DNA of 13,855 bases from an uncultured Prevotella sp. (GTDB taxonomy: Bacteria > Bacteroidota > Bacteroidia > Bacteroidales > Bacteroidaceae): contig CAJOHP010000038.1 in the NCBI GenBank assembly GCA_905234355.1, positions 7,691 through 21,545 on the forward strand. The letters are read 5' to 3'. The notes beneath the pieces are model-generated. The model was not told the DNA's origin. It ran no database searches and was given only the letters and a program-made list of their open reading frames with translations. Positions 5,790-13,229 of the stretch are shown piece by piece; the stretch's first letter is position 1, and each line of letters starts with the position of its first letter. Position numbers and translations under genes: made by a program.

Positions 5790-5857
5790 CGCGAAAAACA
5801 GAGAGCAGGCGTCTACCGCGCCTGTGACGCCCCACACCAAACACCCGACAGAAAGAG

Positions 5858-8800
5858 ATGGCAGACATCCCCCAAGAGTTCAACAACTTCTTCCTGAAAG
5901 ACGTGTCGTTTGTCAACCTGATGACACGCCGCATCTTCAACGTACTGATAGTGGCCAACCCCTACGACGCCTTCATGCTCGAAGACGACGGGCGCGTAGA
6001 CGAAAAGGTGTTCGACGAATACACGTCGCTGGGCATGCGCTACCCGCCCACCTTCACTCAGGTGTCGACGACAGAGGAGGCCAGCGAGGTGCTGCGCACC
6101 ACCGACATCGACCTGGTGATCTGCATGCCCGGCAATGCCGACAACGACGCCTTCACCGTGGCCCGTGAGGTGAAGGAGGCCCACCCGCAGATGCCCTGCG
6201 TGGTGCTCACGCCCTTCAGCCACGGCATCACGCGGCGCATGCAGGACGAGGACATGTCCATCTTCGACTATGTGTTCTGCTGGCTGGGCAACACCAACCT
6301 CATCCTGTCCATCATCAAGCTGATAGAGGACCGGATGAACATAGAGCACGACATACACGAGGCCGGCGTACAGATGATTCTGCTGGTCGAGGACAACATA
6401 CGCTTCTACTCCAGCATCCTGCCCAACCTCTACAACTACATCCTGATGCAGTCGAAGAGCTTCTCGACCGAGGCGCTCAATCCCCACGCCGCCGCTCAGC
6501 GCAAGCGTGGACGCCCGAAGGTGCTGCTGGCCACCAACTACGAGGAGGCCATGCAGCTGTATGAGAAGTATCACGACAATGTGCAGGGCGTCATCAGCGA
6601 CACGCGTTTCCCCATGGAGCTTGTCACCGGACGGCTGGCCCACGTGGAGGAGGGCGACGCCGAGGCCGGTCTGAAGCTGCTGCGCGAGATACGGCGCCGC
6701 GACGAGTTTGTGCCCCTCATCCTGCAAAGCTCCGAGACGGTCAACCGCGCCAAGGCCGAGGCCGAGGGCTACGACTTCCTGGACAAGAACTCGAAGAAGT
6801 TCAACGTGGACCTGCGCGAGCTGCTCGAGGAGCACATGGGCTTCGGCGACTTCATCTTCCGCGACCCGGAGACGAAGCAGGAGGTGATGCGCGTGGCATC
6901 GCTCAAGGAGCTGCAGGACAACATCTTCAAGATACCGCACGACTCGCTCATGCACCACATCCGGCGCAACCACATGAGCCGCTGGCTCTGCGCCCGCGCC
7001 ATCTTCCCCGTGTCCAACTTCCTCAAGCACGTCACGTGGCACAAGCTGCAGGACGTCGACGCCCACCGCCACATCATCTTCGACGCCATCGTGCAGTACC
7101 GCCGGATGAAGAACATCGGCGAGGTGGCCGTCTTCGACCGCAAGAAGTTCGACCGCTTTGCCCACTTCGCCCGCATCGGCGACGGCTCGCTCGGCGGCAA
7201 GGGCCGCGGCCTGGCCTTCCTCGACAAGATAGTGAAGTGGCACCCCGAGCTGCAGCTGCCCGGCGCCTCGGTGAAGATACCAAAGACGGTGGTGCTCTGC
7301 ACCGACTTCTTCGACAACTTCATGGACGAGAACAACCTCTGGGGCATCGCCCTGAGCGACGCTCCCGACGACGAGATCCTGCGCCACTTCCTCGAGGCAC
7401 AGCTGCCCGACGACCTCATCGAGGACTTCTTCATCTTCTTCGAGGCGACGAAGAAACCCATTGCCGTGCGCTCCTCGTCGCTCCTGGAAGACTCCCACTA
7501 CCAGCCCTTCGCCGGCATCTATGCCACCTACATGATACCGTGGCTCGACGACAAATACACGATGCTGCGCATGCTGGCCTGCGCCATCAAGAGCGTCTAC
7601 GCCTCGGTCTACTACCGCGACTCCAAGGCCTACATGACTGCCACGCAGAACGTGATAGACCAGGAGAAGATGGCCGTCATCCTGCAGGAGGTGGTGGGAC
7701 AGCAGCACGGCGACCTCTACTACCCCACCTTCTCCGGCGTGCTGCGCTCGCTGAACTACTACCCCATCGGCGACGAGACGGCCGAGGAGGGCATCGCCTC
7801 GCTCGCCGTGGGCCTGGGCAAATATATCGTGGACGGCGGACAGACGCTGCGCGTCTCGCCCTACCACCCCCGGCAGGTGCTGCAGACCAGCGAGATGGAG
7901 ACGGCGCTGAGAGACACACAGACCCGCTTCTATGCGCTGGACATGAGCCACGTGGGCGACGACTTCCAGGTCGACGACGGCTTCAACATCAGGAACCTGC
8001 GGGTGAAACAGGCCGACCAGGACGGCGCGCTGCAGGGCATTGCCTCGACCTATGACCCCATGGACCAGGTCATCCGCCCCGGACTCTATGAGGGCGGGCG
8101 CAAGGTCATCTCCTTCTGCGGCGTGCTCGAGCAGGGCGTCTTCCCGCTGCCCGAGCTGCTGCAGCTCTCGCAGAAGCTCGGTGCCGAGGAGATGAGGCGG
8201 CCCGTGGAGATAGAGTTTGCATGCAACCTGAAGCCCGACACCCGCCCTGGTGCTGTGGGCGGACTGAGGGGCAAGTTCTACCTGCTGCAGATACGCCCTA
8301 TCGTCGACTCGAAGCAGGTGCTCGACGAAGACCTGCAGCAGATACCCGACGAGCAGTGCCTGCTGCGCTCCCGCAACTCGCTGGGCCACGGCATCTCCGA
8401 GGATGTGACCGACGTGGTCTACGTGAAGACCGACGACGCCTTCACCGCTGCCAACAATCCCCAGATAGCCGTGGAGATAGAGCAGGTCAACCGCCGCTTC
8501 CTCGACGAGGGGAAGAACTACATCCTCATAGGCCCCGGCCGCTGGGGCTCGAGCGACCACTGGCTGGGCATACCGGTGAAGTGGCCACACATCTCGGCGG
8601 CACGCGTCATCGTGGAGGTGGGACTGAAGAACTACCACGTAGACCCCTCGCAGGGCACCCACTTCTTCCAGAACCTCACCTCCTTCGGCGTGGGCTATTT
8701 CACCATCAACACGTTCACCGGCGACGGCGTCTTCCAGAAAGACGTGCTCGACCGCATGCCCGCCGTCGAGGAGACCAGCCACGTGCGCCACGTGCGCTTC

Positions 8801-8869
8801 AGCCAGCCCCTCAAGGTGATGATGGACGGCAAGAAGCAGACCGGCGTGGTGCTGCTGCCACAGCCATAG
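5858..8869 (+). CDS. Two receiver domains fused to a PEP synthase/PPDK-type ATP-grasp domain
   Basis: The product has 1003 residues. Residues about 25-160 form a receiver-like fold that has lost its acidic pair (VLIVANPYD), its acceptor Asp (DLVICMPG) and its Lys (FDYVFCW). Residues about 172-325 form a second receiver that keeps them: E178/D179 (LLVEDN), D248 (GVISD), S291 and K310 (FLDK). Residues about 435-820 resemble the nucleotide-binding domain of PEP synthase/PPDK: the Gly-rich loop GDGSLGGKGRGLAFL (441-455), AVRSSSLLED (536-545) with FAGIYATY, VEIEFACN (783-790) and FYLLQIRPI (807-815). The phosphohistidine swivel domain and PEP/pyruvate barrel of real dikinases are absent. Instead there is an unassigned C-terminal module (about 835-1003) with GPGRWGSSDHWLGIPV and DPSQGTHFFQNL. 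It is probably a cytoplasmic signalling or phosphotransfer protein, not PEP synthase. The ATG at 5858 follows GAAAGAG. upp follows after 34 bases. Confidence 0.93.
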   Translation: MADIPQEFNNFFLKDVSFVNLMTRRIFNVLIVANPYDAFMLEDDGRVDEKVFDEYTSLGMRYPPTFTQVSTTEEASEVLRTTDIDLVICMPGNADNDAFTVAREVKEAHPQMPCVVLTPFSHGITRRMQDEDMSIFDYVFCWLGNTNLILSIIKLIEDRMNIEHDIHEAGVQMILLVEDNIRFYSSILPNLYNYILMQSKSFSTEALNPHAAAQRKRGRPKVLLATNYEEAMQLYEKYHDNVQGVISDTRFPMELVTGRLAHVEEGDAEAGLKLLREIRRRDEFVPLILQSSETVNRAKAEAEGYDFLDKNSKKFNVDLRELLEEHMGFGDFIFRDPETKQEVMRVASLKELQDNIFKIPHDSLMHHIRRNHMSRWLCARAIFPVSNFLKHVTWHKLQDVDAHRHIIFDAIVQYRRMKNIGEVAVFDRKKFDRFAHFARIGDGSLGGKGRGLAFLDKIVKWHPELQLPGASVKIPKTVVLCTDFFDNFMDENNLWGIALSDAPDDEILRHFLEAQLPDDLIEDFFIFFEATKKPIAVRSSSLLEDSHYQPFAGIYATYMIPWLDDKYTMLRMLACAIKSVYASVYYRDSKAYMTATQNVIDQEKMAVILQEVVGQQHGDLYYPTFSGVLRSLNYYPIGDETAEEGIASLAVGLGKYIVDGGQTLRVSPYHPRQVLQTSEMETALRDTQTRFYALDMSHVGDDFQVDDGFNIRNLRVKQADQDGALQGIASTYDPMDQVIRPGLYEGGRKVISFCGVLEQGVFPLPELLQLSQKLGAEEMRRPVEIEFACNLKPDTRPGAVGGLRGKFYLLQIRPIVDSKQVLDEDLQQIPDEQCLLRSRNSLGHGISEDVTDVVYVKTDDAFTAANNPQIAVEIEQVNRRFLDEGKNYILIGPGRWGSSDHWLGIPVKWPHISAARVIVEVGLKNYHVDPSQGTHFFQNLTSFGVGYFTINTFTGDGVFQKDVLDRMPAVEETSHVRHVRFSQPLKVMMDGKKQTGVVLLPQP

Positions 8870-8903
8870 CAACATCTTACGAAAGAAACACACACACAAT
8901 ATC

Positions 8904-9590
8904 ATGGAAATAATCAATTTCTCAGAACAGAACACGGTCATCAATCAGTATATGGCCGAGCTGCGTGACAAGTCGTATCAGAAGGGGCGCCTGACCTTTC
9001 GCCACAACATCGAGCGCATCGGCGAGATGATGGCCTACGAGCTGTCGAAGACGCTGGAGTATGCTCCCAAGACGGTCACCACGCCGCTGGGCTCACTCGA
9101 CATCAGCCTGCCTCGGCAGAAAGACCTGGTCATCGCCACGGTGCTGAGGGCCGGCCTGCCTTTCCATCAGGGCTTCCTCAACGTGCTGGACCGTGCCGAC
9201 AGCGCTTTCCTCTCTGCCTTCCGCATGTATCTGAACCGTGAGCACACCGAGGTGGGTGTCTACACGGAGTATATCGCCACACCCAGCCTGAAGGGCAAGA
9301 CACTCGTCATCGTCGACCCCATGCTGGCCACCGGTGGCAGCATGACCGCTGCCATCGAGGCACTTGCCGAGGCCGGCCGGCCGAAGAAGATACACGTGTG
9401 CTGCGTCATCGCGGCTCCCGAGGGCATCGAAGTGGTGAAGAAGAGCCTGCCCGACGACGCCACCATCTGGTGTGCAGCCATCGACCAGGGCATGAACGAG
9501 CATAAGTATATCGTGCCGGGATTCGGCGACTGCGGCGACCTGTGCTACGGCGAGAAGCTGTCGGCCTTCCGCAAGCCGCTGGAGAAGTAG
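8904..9590 (+). CDS. upp: Uracil phosphoribosyltransferase
   Basis: Upp converts uracil and PRPP to UMP in pyrimidine salvage in the cytoplasm. The 228-residue product carries the PRPP-binding loop VDPMLATGGSM (137-147) and the uracil-binding C-terminal signature YIVPGFGDCGDLCYG (202-216), with TVLRAGLPFHQG (79-90) earlier. The length is slightly above the usual 208 or so because of an N-terminal extension of about 15-20 residues (MEIINFSEQN), common in Bacteroidota. The ATG at 8904 follows a short CA repeat and has no clear Shine-Dalgarno sequence. The gene lies 34 bases after the receiver/ATP-grasp gene with no promoter box between, so the two probably share a transcript. It converges on bcp with 52 bp between the stops. 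That gap shows only a small AGCGG/CCGCT hairpin and no convincing terminator. Confidence 0.97.
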   Translation: MEIINFSEQNTVINQYMAELRDKSYQKGRLTFRHNIERIGEMMAYELSKTLEYAPKTVTTPLGSLDISLPRQKDLVIATVLRAGLPFHQGFLNVLDRADSAFLSAFRMYLNREHTEVGVYTEYIATPSLKGKTLVIVDPMLATGGSMTAAIEALAEAGRPKKIHVCCVIAAPEGIEVVKKSLPDDATIWCAAIDQGMNEHKYIVPGFGDCGDLCYGEKLSAFRKPLEK

Positions 9591-9642
9591 GGGCGGCGGC
9601 ACGTGCCATGCAGGCAGGCGACAGCCAGCGGGCGCCGCTCGC

Positions 9643-10101
9643 TCACGCTCCTGCATCCAGGATTTGCGAGGCGTGCTCCTTGGTCTTTATCTGCTTGCCG
9701 GAGAACATCTTCTCGACGACGCCCTCCTCGCTGATGACGAAGGTGGTGCGTATGGTGCCCATCACCTTCTTGCCATACATTGTCTTCTCGCCCCAGGCTC
9801 CCATGGCCTCAAGCAGCGCGTGGTCCACGTCGGCTATCAGGGGGAAGGGCAGCTCGTGCTTCGCCTTGAACTTCTGGTGAGAGGCGGCCGTGTCCTTGCT
9901 CACACCCACCACCTCGTAGCCAGCCGACTGCAGCTCACCGTAGTGGTCGCGCAGACTGCAGGCCTCGCTCGTGCAGCCGCTCGTGTTGTCCTTCGGATAG
10001 AAGTAGAGCACCAGCTTGCGGCCGCGATAGTCACTCAGGCGTATCTCCCGCCCCTGTTCGTCCTTGCCCAGTATCTCGGGCGCTTTGTCACCGATAGTCA
10101 T
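9643..10101 (-). CDS. bcp: Thioredoxin-dependent thiol peroxidase (peroxiredoxin Q/Bcp)
   Basis: Bcp reduces hydrogen peroxide and organic hydroperoxides, with thioredoxin as the usual reductant. The 152-residue product has the AhpC/TSA fold with YFYPKDNTSGCTSEACSL (33-50). This contains the peroxidatic Cys43 and the resolving Cys48 five residues later, so it is an atypical two-Cys enzyme. The conserved MYGKKVMGTIRTTFVI segment and Arg are present. The ATG at 10101 gives the standard MTIGDKAPEI start. The longer frame upstream crosses the promoter at 10125-10155 and is rejected. The gene is monocistronic, convergent with upp and divergent from the TonB-dependent receptor gene. Confidence 0.97.
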   Translation of the reverse strand: MTIGDKAPEILGKDEQGREIRLSDYRGRKLVLYFYPKDNTSGCTSEACSLRDHYGELQSAGYEVVGVSKDTAASHQKFKAKHELPFPLIADVDHALLEAMGAWGEKTMYGKKVMGTIRTTFVISEEGVVEKMFSGKQIKTKEHASQILDAGA

Positions 10102-10124
10102 AGTTCCTCGTCTCTTTTTTGCCG

Positions 10125-10155
10125 CAAAGATAGCTACTTTCCTGCATCCGGCAAA
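10125..10155 (-). promoter_or_regulatory. bcp promoter, -33 and -7 boxes
   Basis: On the minus strand TTTG (10152-10155) is followed after 19 bases by TATCTTTG (10125-10132). The bcp ATG lies 23 bases downstream of the -7 box, giving a short leader. No recognisable OxyR- or PerR-type operator was identified by eye. Confidence 0.8.
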
Positions 10156-10263
10156 ATATTTCCGCGAGAATATTTGGCGCTGCCGACCGCTACGCGCCCC
10201 CGGCCTTAACATTTTTTCTGTTTTTATGTGTCTGCGAGACAGCGGGAAGTCGGACGAAATGAC

Positions 10264-10271
10264 TACCTTTG
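10264..10271 (+). promoter_or_regulatory. Promoter -7 box for the TonB-dependent receptor
   Basis: TACCTTTG lies 28 bases before the ATG at 10300. There is no TTTG at the -33 spacing, which would fit an activated or otherwise regulated promoter. No Fur-like palindrome was obvious. Confidence 0.65.
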
Positions 10272-10299
10272 CACCCTCAAAACACAGAAAGACAAGACC

Positions 10300-12177
10300 A
10301 TGCCAACTATTTCGAAGCGCATACTCTTCATGCTCTCGCTGCAGGCAGTGGGTGCATCGGGCTTTGCCCAGCGCGACTCAGTGGCCCTGCAGGAGGTGGT
10401 GGTCACGGGCACACGCAGTGCTGCCGACGTGCGCCACCTGCCCATGACGGTCAGCGTGACAGACCGCAAGACACTCACGGCACAGCACCAGACCAGCCTG
10501 CTGCCCACACTGGTGCAGCAGGTGCCCGGACTCTTTGTGACCAACCGCGCCCTGATGGGCTACGGCGTGTCTACGGGCAATGCCGGCATCATCAGCATGC
10601 GAGGACTCACGGGCACTGCGGGGCAGATGCTCGTGCTCATCGACGGTCACCCGCAGTACAACGGCATCTACGGCCACCCCATCAGCGACAGCTATCAGAC
10701 GCTCATGGCCGAGCGTGTGGAGGTGCTGCGCGGCCCGGCCTCTGTGCTCTACGGCAGCAATGCCATGGGCGGCGTGATCAACATCGTCACGCGCTCCGTC
10801 GACACCGACGGCTCAAAGACCCATGCCACCCTCGGCGCCGGCAGCTACGGCACGGTGCAGGCCGAGGCGTCGCACCAGCTGCGCAGCGGCAAGCTGGCCG
10901 CCACCGTCGCCGCACAGTACGGCCGCACAGACAACCACCGGCCCAACCTGGGATTTGAGCAGTACGGCGGCTACCTGAAGCTCGGCTACGACTTCACCGA
11001 GCACTGGAGAGCCTACGCCGACCTCGACCTCACCCACTTCAATGCGAGCAACCCCGGACCCGTGACGCAGCCCAAGACGGAGAACGACCAGTGGATCACC
11101 CGCGGCGCTGCCAGCCTGGTCGTGGAGAACCACTACAACGGCACAAACGGCGCGCTGAGCGTCTACGACAACTTCGGCCGCCACAAGATCAACGACGGCT
11201 ACAACACCTCCGGCGGAACACCCCAGACCGACCTCTTCCGCTCCCGGGATGCCGTGGCCGGCGTGTCGTGGTATCAGAGTGCACGGCTCTCCCGCGGAGC
11301 CCGTCTCACCGTGGGCGCCGACTACCAGCACATCTACGGCCGTGCATGGTACTCCGACCGCGCCACGGGAGAGACCGTCACCACCTCGCGCCGCCTGATG
11401 CAGAGCGCCCACGCCCACGAGAACGAAGTGGCCGCATACGTGGACTACCGGCACGACATCGCCGACCGCATCACCATCGATGCCGCACTGCGCTACGACC
11501 ACCACTCCACCGCCGGCGGCGAGTGGGTGCCACAGGCAGGCATCGTCTGGCGACCGGCAGCGACGGGCGAGCTGAAGGCATCGGTGGCCAAGGGATTCCG
11601 CAATCCCAACACCAAGGACATGTATATGTATGGCTCGGCCAACCACGACTCGCTGCGAGCCGAGCGACTATGGAACTACGAGCTGTCGTGGCGACACCGC
11701 ATCGGACCGATGGTCTATGGAGCCAACATCTTCTACATCAAGGGCGACAACATGATACAGACCGTGGCCGGACGCAACATCAACACAGGCCGGATAGAGA
11801 ACTACGGCGTGGAGCTCGACGCCCGCTACACCCTGGACAGCCACTGGGCGCTGACCACCAACCACAGCTACCTGCACATGAAGGAGAAGGTGGTGGCCGC
11901 ACCCACCTACAAGGGCTACCTCGGCGCACACTATCAGCACTGCCGGTGGAGCGTCGTGGCCGGACTGCAATACATCGCAGCACTCTACACCGCCGTGGGC
12001 ACGAGCGAGAGCAAGGAGAACTTCTGCCTGCTCAACGTCACCGCGAGCTATGCGCTCACCCCGGGCGTGGGTCTCTGGGTGCGCGGCGACAACCTCCTGG
12101 CCCAGCGCTACGAGATAAACGCCGGCTACCCCATGCCGCGCGCCACCGTCATGGGAGGCATCGACCTGTCATTCTGA
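10300..12177 (+). CDS. TonB-dependent outer membrane receptor
   Basis: This 625-residue outer membrane receptor imports a bound ligand using TonB energy. A signal peptide covers about 1-23 (cut near GFAQ). The TonB box EVVVTGTR lies at 32-39. The plug domain spans about 45-165 and includes ISMRGL (98-103), MLVLIDGHPQY and VEVLRGPASVLYGSNAMGGVINIVTR. The rest is a 22-strand-type barrel ending GGIDLSF with the terminal Phe. There is no N-terminal carboxypeptidase-like domain and no SusD partner, so it is not a SusC glycan importer. It resembles the Cir/BtuB/FepA class for iron chelates, haem or cobalamin, but the ligand is not readable. The frame extends to 10228, but the promoter box at 10264-10271 sets the start at 10300. 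The next gene has its own promoter. Confidence 0.95.
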   Translation: MPTISKRILFMLSLQAVGASGFAQRDSVALQEVVVTGTRSAADVRHLPMTVSVTDRKTLTAQHQTSLLPTLVQQVPGLFVTNRALMGYGVSTGNAGIISMRGLTGTAGQMLVLIDGHPQYNGIYGHPISDSYQTLMAERVEVLRGPASVLYGSNAMGGVINIVTRSVDTDGSKTHATLGAGSYGTVQAEASHQLRSGKLAATVAAQYGRTDNHRPNLGFEQYGGYLKLGYDFTEHWRAYADLDLTHFNASNPGPVTQPKTENDQWITRGAASLVVENHYNGTNGALSVYDNFGRHKINDGYNTSGGTPQTDLFRSRDAVAGVSWYQSARLSRGARLTVGADYQHIYGRAWYSDRATGETVTTSRRLMQSAHAHENEVAAYVDYRHDIADRITIDAALRYDHHSTAGGEWVPQAGIVWRPAATGELKASVAKGFRNPNTKDMYMYGSANHDSLRAERLWNYELSWRHRIGPMVYGANIFYIKGDNMIQTVAGRNINTGRIENYGVELDARYTLDSHWALTTNHSYLHMKEKVVAAPTYKGYLGAHYQHCRWSVVAGLQYIAALYTAVGTSESKENFCLLNVTASYALTPGVGLWVRGDNLLAQRYEINAGYPMPRATVMGGIDLSF

Positions 12178-12197
12178 ACAAAGAAAAGCAGGCTTTT

Positions 12198-12229
12198 TTT
12201 GGCCGACTCGCATTTTTGTCGTACCTTTG
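12198..12229 (+). promoter_or_regulatory. Promoter for the DUF362 gene and radical SAM gene
   Basis: TTTG (12198-12201), exactly 20 bases, then TACCTTTG (12222-12229). It lies only 21 bases after the receptor stop codon, so the DUF362 unit is transcribed independently of, or in addition to, read-through. Confidence 0.85.
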
Positions 12230-12245
12230 CGCCGATAAAGCAAAA

Positions 12246-12265
12246 ACAAGAAAGAACAAGAAAGA
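12246..12265 (+). repeat. Perfect 10-bp tandem duplication in the DUF362 leader
   Basis: ACAAGAAAGA is repeated twice without a gap and ends 2 bases before the ATG at 12268. The leader is purine-rich and contains no Shine-Dalgarno core. Such A-rich leaders are typical for this phylum. The duplication may simply be a recent slippage event. Confidence 0.85.
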
Positions 12266-12267
12266 AT

Positions 12268-13227
12268 ATGAAGAAGCATCTGTTAGCAATGTGTGCGCTG
12301 ATGGCATCGCTCATGGCCACCGCGCAACCGAAAGTGTATTTCACCAAAGAGATCACGCCCGAGTCGCTGGTAAAAATCTACAAGGCGCTGGGCGTAGAGG
12401 CCACCGGCCGCGTGGCCGTGAAGATATCCACCGGCGAGGGTGGCAACACCCACTACCTGAAGCCCCCGTTCATCAGGCAGCTCGTGGAAGAGACCAACGG
12501 CACCATCGTGGAGTGCTGCACAGCCTACGGCGGCTCCCGTCAGGACCCGAAGAAGCACTGGGAGACCATCCGCGACCATGGCTTCGACTCCATCTTCGCC
12601 GTCGACATCATGGATGAGTTCGGCGAGATACGCATACCCGTCAAGGACCACAAGCACCTGAAGTACGACATCGTGGGCGAGCATCTGGCCCACTACAACT
12701 TCATGATCAATCTGGCCCACTTCAAGGGTCACGCCATGGGCGGCTTCGGCGGTGTGCTGAAGAATGCCTCCATCGGTGTGGCCTCTACCGCCGGCAAGGC
12801 CTACATACACACCGCCGGCAAGACCGCCGACGCCAAGCAGGCATGGACCCCCGGAAACCTCGCCGCAGGGCCCACGCAGGACCACTTCCTCGAGTCGATG
12901 GCAGCTGCGGCACAGGCCGTGCACAACTACTTCAGCGGGCGTGTCGTCTACATCAACGTGATGAACAACATGTCGGTGGACTGCGACTGCGACGGCCACC
13001 CCGCCCGTCCTGAGCTGAAGGACATGGGCATCATGGCCTCGCTCGACCCCGTGGCCGCAGACCAGGCATGCCTCGACAAGGTGTTTGGCTACCAGGGCAA
13101 GCCCGGCGACGACAACAAGCCGCTCATCAAGCGCATCAACCGCCAGCACGGCACCTACATCACCGACTATGCCGAGCAGATAGGCCTGGGCTCGAAGAAG
13201 TACACACTCATAGACCTCGACAAGTAG
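12268..13227 (+). CDS. Exported DUF362 domain protein
   Basis: The 319-residue product has a signal peptide (MKKHLLAMCALMASLMATAQ), so the mature protein acts outside the cytoplasm. The rest matches DUF362: HFKGHAMGGFGGVLKNASIG (151-170), the CxC site VDCDCDGHPARP (237-248) and MASLDPVAADQACLD (256-270). DUF362 proteins are often found with ferredoxin-like domains or iron-sulphur proteins. Here no extra cluster domain is fused, but Cys83, Cys84, Cys239, Cys241 and Cys268 remain as possible metal ligands. The biochemical function is not established as far as I know. The gene has its own strong promoter and is followed after 2 bases by a radical SAM gene, so the two are a transcriptional and probably a translational pair. 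Confidence 0.92.
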   Translation: MKKHLLAMCALMASLMATAQPKVYFTKEITPESLVKIYKALGVEATGRVAVKISTGEGGNTHYLKPPFIRQLVEETNGTIVECCTAYGGSRQDPKKHWETIRDHGFDSIFAVDIMDEFGEIRIPVKDHKHLKYDIVGEHLAHYNFMINLAHFKGHAMGGFGGVLKNASIGVASTAGKAYIHTAGKTADAKQAWTPGNLAAGPTQDHFLESMAAAAQAVHNYFSGRVVYINVMNNMSVDCDCDGHPARPELKDMGIMASLDPVAADQACLDKVFGYQGKPGDDNKPLIKRINRQHGTYITDYAEQIGLGSKKYTLIDLDK

Positions 13228-13229
13228 CC

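Noticed and set aside
5858..8869. Annotation as phosphoenolpyruvate synthase (ppsA) or ppdK
   Set aside because: Only the nucleotide-binding domain is shared. The His swivel motif and PEP/pyruvate barrel needed for the reaction are not present.
8889..8898. CA dinucleotide repeat before upp as a phase-variable tract
   Set aside because: Only five CA units are present, outside any promoter spacer, which is too short to expect frequent slippage.
5813..8944. A 1043-codon open frame on the minus strand
   Set aside because: It lies exactly antisense to the receiver/ATP-grasp gene and has low-complexity V/L/H/E-rich composition with no domain. It is a shadow caused by GC-rich codon bias.
9591..9642. 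Terminator between upp and bcp
   Set aside because: Only a 5-bp stem (AGCGG/CCGCT) with a 3-base loop and no T tract is present, too weak to call.
12178..12200. Intrinsic terminator after the TonB-dependent receptor (AAAAG-CAGG-CTTTT then T run)
   Set aside because: The stem is only 5 bp and mostly A-T, and the T run is explained as part of the following -33 promoter region.
11091..12617. A 508-codon plus-strand frame spanning the receptor and DUF362 genes
   Set aside because: Its composition is Arg/Pro/His-rich with no domain, and it crosses two well-supported genes and a promoter. It is an out-of-frame shadow.
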